Shown here: positions 15,504 to 22,920 of the stretch, piece after piece | How the letters are laid out: each line of letters begins with the position of its first letter | Position numbering within the stretch: the first letter of the stretch is position 1 | NCBI GenBank assembly: GCA_016202615.1 | Contig: JACQOI010000244.1 | Location: forward strand, 1 to 36,281 | DNA length: 36,281 bases | Direction of reading: 5' to 3' | DNA from: Betaproteobacteria bacterium | GTDB taxonomy: Bacteria > Pseudomonadota > Gammaproteobacteria > Burkholderiales > SG8-41 | Position numbers and translations under genes: made by a program | The notes under the pieces: generated by a model | Databases searched by the model: none | Told to the model about the DNA's origin: nothing | The model's input: only the letters and a program-made list of their open reading frames with translations

Positions 15504-16532
15504 ATGGAATCTGAGGCACCGAGAGTTGCAATCATTACGCGTGGTGGCAGGGGGAAGAGACCTATGAACAGGGCTGGCGGTTTCGCCCTGCTCGCCATGC
15601 TTATCGCGTTCGCGGCGGTACCTTCAGCGGCCCAGCAGCAATACCCTTCGAAACCGGTGAGAATCATCGTCGGCGTGGTACCGGGTGGCTCCGCCGATGC
15701 GATGGGTCGCATTGTTGCTCAGATCCTGACGGAACGATTCAAGCAGAACGTCATCGTGGACAATCGCCCGGGGGCAAACTTCTTGATTGCGTTACAGTTG
15801 CTCATGAACAGCTCGCCGGATGGCTACACGCTGGCGGTCGGCACGACCGGTGCCCTGACCGTAAGCCCGGCGGTGGAGAAAAACCTGCCCTACAATTCTC
15901 TCACCAGCTTTTCGCCGGTTGCGCTCGCGGTCGCCTTTCCCTACATCCTCACGGCGCGGCGTGACTTGCCGGTGAATGACATCAAGGGTCTGATCGAGTA
16001 CTCGAAAAACCATCCGGGCAAGATGTTCTTTGGAGGCGCCGGACACCTGTCGGTGAATCATCTCGGGATAGAATGGCTCAAAAGTCTCACCGGCCTCGAC
16101 GCGCAGCACGTCCCTTTCAAGGGCAGTGGCGAGGCGCTCATAGAGCTTATCGCCGGCCGCCTGGACTTCTCGCTCCTCAACGCAGGCGCCGCCATGCCTC
16201 AAATCGCAGCCGGCAAGCTCAAGGGCCTGGCGGTGACGAGCCCCGCTCGCGTTCCGCTGGCGGAGGGTATTCCGACCATGATCGAGTCGGGGGTGCCGGG
16301 ATTCGCGGTCCAAGCGTGGAACGGGATCCTTGGCCCCGCGCACCTGCCGCGGCAGATCGTCGTAAAACTGAACGAAGCAATCAATGAGGGGCTGCAACGG
16401 TCCGATACCCGGGGCCAGCTTGCGAAACTCATTCTGTACCCCATTACCGACACGCCCGAGGGCTTCCAGCGCCTTATCGCGCAGGAGCTTGGCAATTGGC
16501 GTGAAGTCGTCAAGCGCGCCAAACTTCAGTAG
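15504..16532 (+). CDS. TTT transporter periplasmic receptor (Bug/TctC family)
   Basis: Start is uncertain. ATG 15504 has AGGAGA at 15491-15496 and gives 342 residues; ATG 15564 (preceded by GGGGGAAGAG) gives 322 with a more normal signal peptide, MNRAGGFALLAML to PSAAQQ. The mature protein opens QQQYPSKPVRIIVGVVPGGSAD and has VIVDNRPGANFL, where the usual glycine-rich stretch after P-G-A is replaced by N-F-L-I-A-L. SPDGYTL, HVPFKGSGEALIEL and GHLSVNHLGIEWL are also seen; the last replaces the common S-x-G-x-x-x-H-L-x-x-E. It lies 77 bp after the FAH-family gene and is probably in the same operon. It converges with the next receptor. Confidence 0.88.
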   Translation: MESEAPRVAIITRGGRGKRPMNRAGGFALLAMLIAFAAVPSAAQQQYPSKPVRIIVGVVPGGSADAMGRIVAQILTERFKQNVIVDNRPGANFLIALQLLMNSSPDGYTLAVGTTGALTVSPAVEKNLPYNSLTSFSPVALAVAFPYILTARRDLPVNDIKGLIEYSKNHPGKMFFGGAGHLSVNHLGIEWLKSLTGLDAQHVPFKGSGEALIELIAGRLDFSLLNAGAAMPQIAAGKLKGLAVTSPARVPLAEGIPTMIESGVPGFAVQAWNGILGPAHLPRQIVVKLNEAINEGLQRSDTRGQLAKLILYPITDTPEGFQRLIAQELGNWREVVKRAKLQ

Positions 16533-16574
16533 CAATGGCAACGATATGAGATTTTCGCACTACTTCGCGATCAA

Positions 16575-16616
16575 TCCATGAAACGAGCGCATTGATTTTC
16601 CAATTTCTTTCTTTAC
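16575..16616. repeat. Partial copy of the second intergenic repeat
   Basis: GAGCGCATTGATTTTCCAATTTCTTTC here matches GGGCGCATTGATTTTTCTATTTCTTCT at about 26404-26430 and a weaker copy at about 18520-18545. Here it lies between two convergent genes, so the repeat is not tied only to gene starts. Confidence 0.5.
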
Positions 16617-16649
16617 GAATAACGGTACCATCGCCTCGCTTGACTCCTC

Positions 16650-17636
16650 TCAATCCACTTTCGCTCCCGATTGTTTGATTACTTTTGCCCATTTAACCGT
16701 TTCAGCTTGGATGTAAGCCGCGAACTCTTCAGGTGTACTGCCGACCGGATCCTGTCCAGCCGCCACCAGGCGATCCCCGGCATCAGGAAGCTTGAGACTT
16801 CTGGATACTTCCTGGTAGAGCTTGGCCACGACTTCCCGCGGCGTGCCAGCCGGTGCCAGCATGCCAAACCATCCGCTGACTTCGTATCCGGGAAATCCGG
16901 ATTCCGCAATGGTCGGGATGTCGGGCAAAAGAACCGAACGTTTGAGGCTCGTCACCGCTAATGCCTTCACTTTTCCGCTCCTCACTTGAGGCAACGCGGA
17001 CGGTGGCGACAAAAAAGAGGCATCGACCTGTCCTGCTATGAGGCCGATTATGGTTGGTCCGGATCCTTTATAAGGCACGTGCACAGCGTCAAATCCTGCG
17101 AGTGTCTTGAGTAGTTCCATCCCTAGATGGCCAGCCTCTCCGCTGCCGTTAGAAGCGTAGACAATTCCGCCCTTCTTCGACTTTGCCAGCGCGATCAACT
17201 CGTTGACCGTTTTCGCCGGCACGGAAGGATGCGCGAGGAGAATATAGGCCTGCGAGGTCATTTGCGTAACAGGCGCAAAGTCCTTTGCCGGATCGTATGA
17301 GAGCTTGCGGTAAAGGCTGGGATTGATGGCGTGGCTCGCTGCCACCACCAACAGCGTATAGCCATCAGGTGACGCCTTGGCCGCAAGTTCTGCCGCGATA
17401 TTTCCGCCCGCGCCCCCCCGGTTATCGATAATCACCGGCTGCCCGAAGGCGGCCGCAAGTTTTAGTCCGATTATCCGCGTAACAAGGTCGCTCCCGCCGC
17501 CCGCGGGGGCCGGTACAATGATCCGAATGGGCTTGTTCGGATAGGACTGGGCTAACGCCGCACCCGCAATGGATGCACACAAGACTAACGAGAAAACAGT
17601 ACACAATAGCCGCAACAAGCGGTTACTGATCTTCAT
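16650..17636 (-). CDS. TTT transporter periplasmic receptor (Bug/TctC family)
   Basis: ATG 17636 (MKISNRLLRLLC) is chosen because AAAGGA precedes it at proper distance on the minus strand; ATG 17642 is too close to that site, and the frame upstream is not protein-like. The 328-residue product has a signal peptide ending near GAALA, then QSYPNKPIRIIVPAPAGGGSD, VIIDNRGGAGGNIAAELAA, SPDGYTL, SNGSGEAGHLGMELLKT and HVPYKGSGPTIIGL. It ends KQSGAKVD, almost the same ending as the receptor at 9095 (KESGAKVD). It is transcribed alone, divergent from the CMD gene and convergent with the FAH-linked receptor. Confidence 0.92.
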   Translation of the reverse strand: MKISNRLLRLLCTVFSLVLCASIAGAALAQSYPNKPIRIIVPAPAGGGSDLVTRIIGLKLAAAFGQPVIIDNRGGAGGNIAAELAAKASPDGYTLLVVAASHAINPSLYRKLSYDPAKDFAPVTQMTSQAYILLAHPSVPAKTVNELIALAKSKKGGIVYASNGSGEAGHLGMELLKTLAGFDAVHVPYKGSGPTIIGLIAGQVDASFLSPPSALPQVRSGKVKALAVTSLKRSVLLPDIPTIAESGFPGYEVSGWFGMLAPAGTPREVVAKLYQEVSRSLKLPDAGDRLVAAGQDPVGSTPEEFAAYIQAETVKWAKVIKQSGAKVD

Positions 17637-17858
17637 TTCCATTCCTTTCAGTGAATTGTGATTCTCCCTGTAGCTGTGTTTCTCTAATTCGACACCGAGC
17701 ACAAGCGACAAAGAGTGACAAAAGTTTGCTATTATACTCAACAGGTTTGCTTTGCCACAATCTAGAAGCGCACCACCCGAAGCCCTCGGATCATCCGGTC
17801 TGCCGATGCCTGGTGTCCCGATCAACCGAAATACTAGCAACGAGCGAAGGAGGATTTC

Positions 17859-18233
17859 ATGTCAGACCAAGCCAAAGAAGCATTCGAAAAAGCGTCCCTC
17901 GGCGCGGAAAACAAGGCCTACAACATCATCGCCAAATTGGACCCCGAGTATTTCGAGAAGCTCAAGGGCCTTTATGTCGACGGCACCTTCGGGCGCGAAG
18001 GCGCGTTGCCGCGCAAGATAAAGGAATTGATCATGGTCGGGATCACCTGCGCGCTCAACCGGCCACGCGGGGTTCGACTGCACAGCCAAAGGGCGTTGAC
18101 CTTGGGGGCGAGCCCGAGAGAAGTGCTCGAAGCAATCGAAGTCGCGGCGATTCCCGGCGGCATGCCGGGCCTTTGGCTGGGTGTGGAGACGCTGGAGGAT
18201 GTTCTCCAGGCGCGCGGGCAGAAGTTCGAGTGA
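17859..18233 (+). CDS. Carboxymuconolactone decarboxylase (CMD/AhpD-like) family protein
   Basis: This 124-residue all-helical protein matches the small CMD family. Typical parts are YFEKLKGLYVDGTFGREGALPRKIKELIMVGITCALN, the histidine in LHSQRALTLGAS, and PREVLEAIEVAAIPGG. The two cysteines of the peroxide-reducing AhpD motif (C-x-x-C) are missing: the segment reads ALNRPRGVRLH. A peroxidase role is therefore unlikely, and a lyase or unknown role fits better. ATG 17859 follows AAGGAGG. The gene precedes the TcuA-like flavoprotein on the same strand after a 349-bp gap that contains a repeat and a hairpin. Confidence 0.85.
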   Translation: MSDQAKEAFEKASLGAENKAYNIIAKLDPEYFEKLKGLYVDGTFGREGALPRKIKELIMVGITCALNRPRGVRLHSQRALTLGASPREVLEAIEVAAIPGGMPGLWLGVETLEDVLQARGQKFE

Positions 18234-18345
18234 TCTTCGGTTGCAGCCTGTGTGCGATTCGAGCCCGGTCTTTACTTCACCTTAGCTGCGGGCAGGAAGG
18301 ATGCGGTCATTCCCCTCACCTACCACCCGACATCGCCTGAGGGCA

Positions 18346-18369
18346 GGGCGCGTTTGACTTGGCGCGCCC
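18346..18369 (+). terminator. Possible GC-rich hairpin after the CMD gene
   Basis: GGGCGCG (18346-18352) pairs with CGCGCCC (18363-18369) around a ten-base loop, about 110 bp after the CMD stop. There is no T-run, so it is only a candidate transcription stop. The rest of 18234-18458 shows nothing else that I recognise. Confidence 0.3.
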
Positions 18370-18458
18370 GGGGACTGCATAATTTGCTGCAACGTCCATA
18401 GCGAAGCGCCCCGGCAGCGCGGATTGGAAGGTGGAGCACGCGCGGGCAGCCGCGATCG

Positions 18459-18560
18459 AGCGCACCGAGCACCGGTCCGGCATTACTGCAGCGTTGCACA
18501 TAGTCACAGGACGCCAGCGACGGGCAAATTGGTTTTCCTATTCTTATTTCTCTCGACGGA
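18459..18560. repeat. Second intergenic repeat, copy upstream of the TcuA-like gene
   Basis: The block starting GCGCACCGAG at 18459 and running through ACGGGC to about 18524 aligns with 26344-26407: 58 of 66 positions agree, with six substitutions (all transitions) and one 2-base gap. Similarity continues more loosely through a T-rich stretch to the ribosome-site region GACGGAGG at 18555-18562. Both copies end just before a plus-strand start codon (18583 and 26449). Confidence 0.75.
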
Positions 18561-18582
18561 GGCTTTTGAAAGATGCTTGAGC

Positions 18583-20088
18583 ATGGCTGCCATTACGGAT
18601 CGATATGATGTGATCGTGGTCGGCGGCGGAAATGCCGCCATGTGCGCGGCGCTTTCCACGCGAGAGCAAGGGGCAAGCGTGCTTGTGGTCGAGCGGGCGC
18701 CCGAATCCGAGCGCGGAGGCAACAGCGCGTACACCGACGGCACATTGCGCTTCGTATACAACGGCGCGGACGACATCATCGCTTTGTCGCCTGATCTGAC
18801 GCCGCAGGAAATCGCCGCCACCGATTTCGGCGCCTACACCGAGGCGCAGTTCTTCGACGACATGGCGCGCATCACGCAAAACCGCACCGATCCCGATTTG
18901 TGCGAGATCCTCGTCAAGAACAGCAACGCGGCGTTGCGCTGGCTCAAGACGCAGGGCGTGACGTTCATGCCGAATTACGGCCGCCAGGCTTATCGCATCG
19001 AGGGACGCTTCAAGTTCTGGGGCGGGGTTACGCTCATCATCCGCGGCGGCGGCCGCGAACTCATCGATACGCTGTACAAGACGGCGCAAAGCAAAGGGAT
19101 CGACATCGTCTACAACGCCTGGGTGAAGGAGCTCATCCATTCCGATCTCGGCGTGTCCGGTGTGATCGCCACCATCGAGGGGACGACCCGGCGCATCGGC
19201 GCGCGGGCGGTCATCCTCGCGTGCGGCGGATTCGAAGCGAACACCGAGTGGCGCTCGCGCTACCTCGGCCCCGGCTGGGACCTCGCCAAGGTGCGGGGCA
19301 CGAAATATAACACCGGCGACGGGCTCGCGATGGCGCTCAAGATCGGCGCCCAGTCGTTTGGTCACTGGTCAGGGTGTCACGCGGCCTCGTGGGAGCGGCA
19401 TGCCACCGACTTCGGCGATCTCTCGCTCACCCCGAATTTCCAGCGCCACAGCTATCCCTTTAGCGTCATGATCAACGCCGAGGGCCGTCGTTTCCTGGAC
19501 GAGGGCGCCGAGTTCCGCAACTACACGTACGCGAAGTACGGACGCATGGTGCTGCAGCAGCCGGGGCAGTTCGCCTGGCAGGTGTACGACTCGAAAACGA
19601 CGCAGCTGCTGCTTGCCGAGTACCGCACCAAGCACGTCACCAAGGTGAAGGCCGACACGCTCGAAGAGCTGGCCGAAAAAATGGGGGACGTGAACCGGGA
19701 GCAATTCCTGAAGACCATCCGCGAATTCAACGCAGCGGTGAAAAAAGACGCCCCGTTCAATCCGAACAACAAGGACGGCAAATGCACGGTGGGCCTGGAG
19801 ATACCGAAATCGAACTGGGCGCAGCCGATCGATGAGCCGCCCTTCGAGGCCTATGGCGTGACGTGCGGCGTCACCTTTACCTTCGGCGGCTTGAAGATCA
19901 CGCATGAAGCGCAGGTCGTCGATACGCAGCACCACCCGATCCCGGGGCTCTTTGCCGCGGGCGAGATGGTTGGAGGCATTTTCTATTTCAATTACCCCGG
20001 CGCGAGTGGGCTCACCAGCGGAACGGTGTTCGGGCGGCTCGCGGGTCGCAGCGCGGGGCGCTTTGCGAAAGAGCACGGTCGGGCCTGA
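18583..20088 (+). CDS. FAD-dependent oxidoreductase similar to tricarballylate dehydrogenase TcuA
   Basis: From ATG 18583 the product has 501 residues. It opens DRYDVIVVGGGNAAMCAALS (6-25), then VVERAPESERGGNSAYT, the FAD-binding start of the succinate dehydrogenase/fumarate reductase flavoprotein family in the form seen in TcuA. The end reads PGLFAAGEMVGGIFYFNYPG, then GLTSGTVFGRLAG, also TcuA-like. TcuA oxidises tricarballylate to cis-aconitate. That activity is an inference here; related enzymes act on other carboxylates. GGAGG at 18557-18561 is better placed for a short frame at 18573-18608 that overlaps this start, so coupling is possible. No TcuB-like electron-transfer gene is seen. An SDR gene follows 48 bp downstream. 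Confidence 0.85.
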   Translation: MAAITDRYDVIVVGGGNAAMCAALSTREQGASVLVVERAPESERGGNSAYTDGTLRFVYNGADDIIALSPDLTPQEIAATDFGAYTEAQFFDDMARITQNRTDPDLCEILVKNSNAALRWLKTQGVTFMPNYGRQAYRIEGRFKFWGGVTLIIRGGGRELIDTLYKTAQSKGIDIVYNAWVKELIHSDLGVSGVIATIEGTTRRIGARAVILACGGFEANTEWRSRYLGPGWDLAKVRGTKYNTGDGLAMALKIGAQSFGHWSGCHAASWERHATDFGDLSLTPNFQRHSYPFSVMINAEGRRFLDEGAEFRNYTYAKYGRMVLQQPGQFAWQVYDSKTTQLLLAEYRTKHVTKVKADTLEELAEKMGDVNREQFLKTIREFNAAVKKDAPFNPNNKDGKCTVGLEIPKSNWAQPIDEPPFEAYGVTCGVTFTFGGLKITHEAQVVDTQHHPIPGLFAAGEMVGGIFYFNYPGASGLTSGTVFGRLAGRSAGRFAKEHGRA

Positions 20089-20136
20089 GGCCCGCACCAT
20101 CGAAACGTCAATCGGAACGGACAGGAGGAGCGCAGC

Positions 20137-20910
20137 GTGGATCTTCATTTGAAGGGCAAGAACGTGTTGCTGGTGGGCGCAAGCCTGGGTGTGGGACTCG
20201 AGGCGGCGGTCATGTTCGCGGGCGAAGGCGCTAACCTCATGCTTGCATCACGCTCCGAAGAGCGGTTGCGGCGCGCGGTGGCCTGGGTGACCACGGAATC
20301 GGGTAATCGCAACGTGCATTTCGTGGTCGGCGACATCCGTGAGCGCGACAGCCACGCGCGGATGGTGAACGCCGCGGTCGAGAAGCTCGGGACCATAGAC
20401 GTCCTCGTCAACAACGCGGGGGCGGCCATGTCCAACCCGAACCCGGAAATGACGGACGAACTGTGGACGGAAGCGTTAAACTATAAGCTGCTTGGTTATA
20501 TTCGCACGACCATGGCGGCTTTTCCCGTCATGCGCAAGAATGGAGGGGGCGTCATAATAAACGTGATTGGGGGGACCGGCCGGGAGCCGTACAGCTGGAC
20601 CTCGAGCACGGGCGTCGTGAACGCGGCGCTGCTCAACTTCACGAAGACGACCGCGACCCAGTACGCGGCGGCCGGCGTGCGCGTGAACGCGATCAATCCG
20701 CGGCAGATCGACACCAAACGCCTGTCCGATTTTCGCACGCTCGAGCCCACGGGCTATGCGGCGACCATTGCCGAGATTCCCATGGGCCGCGTGGGACGTC
20801 CGGAGGAAGTCGCCTCGCTGATCGTGTTTCTCGCATCCGATCGTGCGAGTTTCGTGACCGGCACGGCGATCGACGTCGACGGCGGCGCGACGCGCAGCGT
20901 TTCGTTCTAG
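20137..20910 (+). CDS. SDR-family protein lacking the Y-x-x-x-K motif
   Basis: The 257-residue product has the classical short-chain dehydrogenase fold. GASLGVG (14-20) is the coenzyme motif, SRSEERL the adenosine side, VNNAG (91-95) the fourth-strand motif, and [23 protein letters not shown] the usual C-terminal block. The active site is changed: where Y-x-x-x-K is expected the text reads T158-G-V-V-N162 (in [12 protein letters not shown]), and the catalytic serine region reads IGGTGRE. It may bind NAD(P)H but not reduce carbonyls in the usual way. The GTG start follows CAGGAGGAGCG. It is probably co-transcribed with the TcuA-like gene. Its stop codon TAG forms the first bases of a palindromic repeat. 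Confidence 0.85.
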   Translation: MDLHLKGKNVLLVGASLGVGLEAAVMFAGEGANLMLASRSEERLRRAVAWVTTESGNRNVHFVVGDIRERDSHARMVNAAVEKLGTIDVLVNNAGAAMSNPNPEMTDELWTEALNYKLLGYIRTTMAAFPVMRKNGGGVIINVIGGTGREPYSWTSSTGVVNAALLNFTKTTATQYAAAGVRVNAINPRQIDTKRLSDFRTLEPTGYAATIAEIPMGRVGRPEEVASLIVFLASDRASFVTGTAIDVDGGATRSVSF

Positions 20911-21018
20911 GAGTTTGTCGGACTTGGCCCCGACAAACTCCTGGTGAGTTTATTATGAATGGTCAGCCGGTTTTGCTTTTAGCAGCCTGTACGGACTGTT
21001 AAGTCCGACAGGCTGCTA
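20909..21018. repeat. Inverted doublet of palindromic repeats (types 2 and 1)
   Basis: The first hairpin is AGGAGTTTGTCGG (20909-20921) with CCGACAAACTCCT (20930-20942), a 13-bp stem. The second is TAGCAGCCTGT and CGGACT (20980-20997, one bulge at 20991) with AGTCCG and ACAGGCTGCTA (21002-21018). GCCGGTTTTGC lies just before the second. Each loop carries part of the shared A-A-G-T-C-C-G-A-C-A sequence. The pair fills the gap between the SDR stop and the next receptor, ending 33 bp before its start. Confidence 0.88.
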
Positions 21019-21050
21019 GGGCCCGGAGAAAAACGATAGGAGGAGCCACA

Positions 21051-22025
21051 ATGCGTTTCGTGTCGTGTCTTGGCGTGACCGCGATCAGCATCGCGGCGTC
21101 GTTGCTGATGGCGCCGGTTGTGCCGGCACAGTCCTACCCGTCCAAGCCCGTGCGCTTCGTCGTGCCTTTCCCGCCCGGCGGTGGCACCGACACCGTCGCC
21201 CGCATTTTGGGCCAGAAGGTTTCCGAAGCGTGGAGCGAGCAGGTAATCATCGACAACCGTTCCGGCGCACAGGGCACTATCGGCACGGCACACGTCGCAA
21301 AGGCCGCGCCCGATGGCTATACGCTGGTGCTCGCCTATGTGGGAACGATGACGATTGCGCCCTGGCTTTACAAGGACCTCGGTTATGACCCCCTGCGCGA
21401 CTTTGCGCATGTCACGCAGGTGAGCTCCCAACCTTTGCTGATCGTCGTGCATCCCAGTGTCCCCGCACGAAACATGAAGGAACTGGTAGCGCTCGCCCGG
21501 TCGAATCCCGACCGGCTCACGTATGGCACGACCGGCCAGTTTCCGCAGATGGCGGGCGAGCTGTTCAAGGCGATGACGCGCACGAGGATGATCCACGTCC
21601 CGTACAAGGGTTCGGGCCCGGCGACGACCGACCTGCTGGGGGGGCACATCATGCTTACGTTCGCGAGCCCGGCGGGGACTTGGGCACAGGTGAAGGCCGG
21701 AAGACTTCGTGCGCTCATCGTGACCGGCTCTACGCGGCTCTCGGCATTGCCTGACGTGCTTACCGCACGCGAAGCGGGCTACCCGGATCTCGAGATGAGC
21801 GGGTGGTACGGCGTGTCGGTCCCCGCGCACACACCGCGCGAAATCGTGGCGAAAATCAATACCGAGTTTTCCAGAGCCGTGGCGCTGCCGCAGGTGAAAG
21901 AGCGCCTCAACCAGTCGGGCATCGATCCGGTCGGCAATTCATCCGAGGAATTCACCGCCTACGTCAAAGCGGAGTACGAACGATGGGGCAAGATCGTAAA
22001 GCAATCGGGCGTCAAGGCGGAGTGA
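21051..22025 (+). CDS. TTT transporter periplasmic receptor (Bug/TctC family)
   Basis: The 324-residue product starts at ATG 21051 after a strong AGGAGGAG. The signal peptide (MRFVSCLGVTAISIAASLL, cut near PVVPA) leads to QSYPSKPVRFVVPFPPGGGTD. Further marks are VIIDNRSGAQGTIGTAHVAK, APDGYTL, TTGQFPQMAGELFKA and HVPYKGSGPATTDLLGGH. The usual S-H-L in the middle motif is F-P-Q, so the ligand site may differ in detail. It opens a group of same-strand genes with an SDR, an MmgE/PrpD protein and an epimerase. Confidence 0.92.
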   Translation: MRFVSCLGVTAISIAASLLMAPVVPAQSYPSKPVRFVVPFPPGGGTDTVARILGQKVSEAWSEQVIIDNRSGAQGTIGTAHVAKAAPDGYTLVLAYVGTMTIAPWLYKDLGYDPLRDFAHVTQVSSQPLLIVVHPSVPARNMKELVALARSNPDRLTYGTTGQFPQMAGELFKAMTRTRMIHVPYKGSGPATTDLLGGHIMLTFASPAGTWAQVKAGRLRALIVTGSTRLSALPDVLTAREAGYPDLEMSGWYGVSVPAHTPREIVAKINTEFSRAVALPQVKERLNQSGIDPVGNSSEEFTAYVKAEYERWGKIVKQSGVKAE

Positions 22026-22116
22026 GCCTGCAGCGCGTGGCGTCGTGCGATGGACTAACCCGCATGTTTGCCCGATACTTAGTCTTTGTCCCTGTCAGCA
22101 AGAAACGTGAGCAGTC

Positions 22117-22878
22117 ATGGAACTCGATCTCGCAGGCAAAGTAGCGATCGTAACGGGCGCGAGCAGCAACGGCATCGGGCGGGCGATTGCATGGCAGCTC
22201 GCCGCCGAAGGCGCGGAGATCGCGCTCGTTTCCCGCCGGCAGAAAATGCTTGCCGAGCTGGCCCGGCAAATCGAAGGGACAACCGGGAAAGCGCCGTTGA
22301 TCGCCGCGCTCGACCTGGTCAAGAGCGATGCGCCGCGCCGGGTGCGGGATGCGGTCATGCGCCGTTTCGGCGCCATCGATATCCTCGTCAACTGCGCGGG
22401 CGGATCGCGCCCGCTGCCGGTGGACGCTCCGGACGCGGCGTGGGACGAGTCGCTCGCGCTCAATTTCAGCGCGGTGCGCCGGCTGACTCACGCCGTGCTG
22501 CCTCAAATGCAGGCGCGCAAATGGGGCCGCATCATCAACATCACGGGGACGAGCGAGCCCCCCATGTTGAACGCGGCCCACTCCGCGAAAGCCGCCGTGC
22601 ACGCCTGGGCCAAGGGCCTTTCGCGCGAAATCGGCCGCGCCGGGATCACGATCAATAGCGTGGCGCCCGGCAAGATACTGAGCGAGCAGATACGCGAGCG
22701 GATACATCCGACTGTCGCGAACCAGAAGAAATTCGCGCGCGATCACATCCCGGCGGGGTTCTTCGGCGAACCGGAAGACATGGCTTACCTCGTCACCTTC
22801 CTCGCCTCCCAGCGCGCGCGCTACATCACCGGCGAAGTGTTTCACGTGGACGGCGGGCTGCGCCGGTTCGCCTTTTGA
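22117..22878 (+). CDS. SDR-family protein with an altered catalytic tyrosine
   Basis: The 253-residue product begins LAGKVAIVTGASSNGIGRAIA, the classical coenzyme motif, with SRRQ suggesting NADP. VNCAGG (91-96) stands in place of N-N-A-G. The catalytic stretch reads N152-A-A-H-S-A-K158: the lysine is kept but the tyrosine four residues before it is alanine, with histidine one position later. The C-terminal part (GEPEDMAYLVTFLASQRARYITGEVFHVDGG) is standard. Activity as a normal dehydrogenase is doubtful. It lies between a TTT receptor and an MmgE/PrpD gene, all on the plus strand with short gaps. No strong ribosome site precedes ATG 22117. Confidence 0.85.
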   Translation: MELDLAGKVAIVTGASSNGIGRAIAWQLAAEGAEIALVSRRQKMLAELARQIEGTTGKAPLIAALDLVKSDAPRRVRDAVMRRFGAIDILVNCAGGSRPLPVDAPDAAWDESLALNFSAVRRLTHAVLPQMQARKWGRIINITGTSEPPMLNAAHSAKAAVHAWAKGLSREIGRAGITINSVAPGKILSEQIRERIHPTVANQKKFARDHIPAGFFGEPEDMAYLVTFLASQRARYITGEVFHVDGGLRRFAF

Positions 22879-22920
22879 CCCACTGATATGGCCTTTCTTT
22901 TTTCTTCGAGCTGCTGACGC

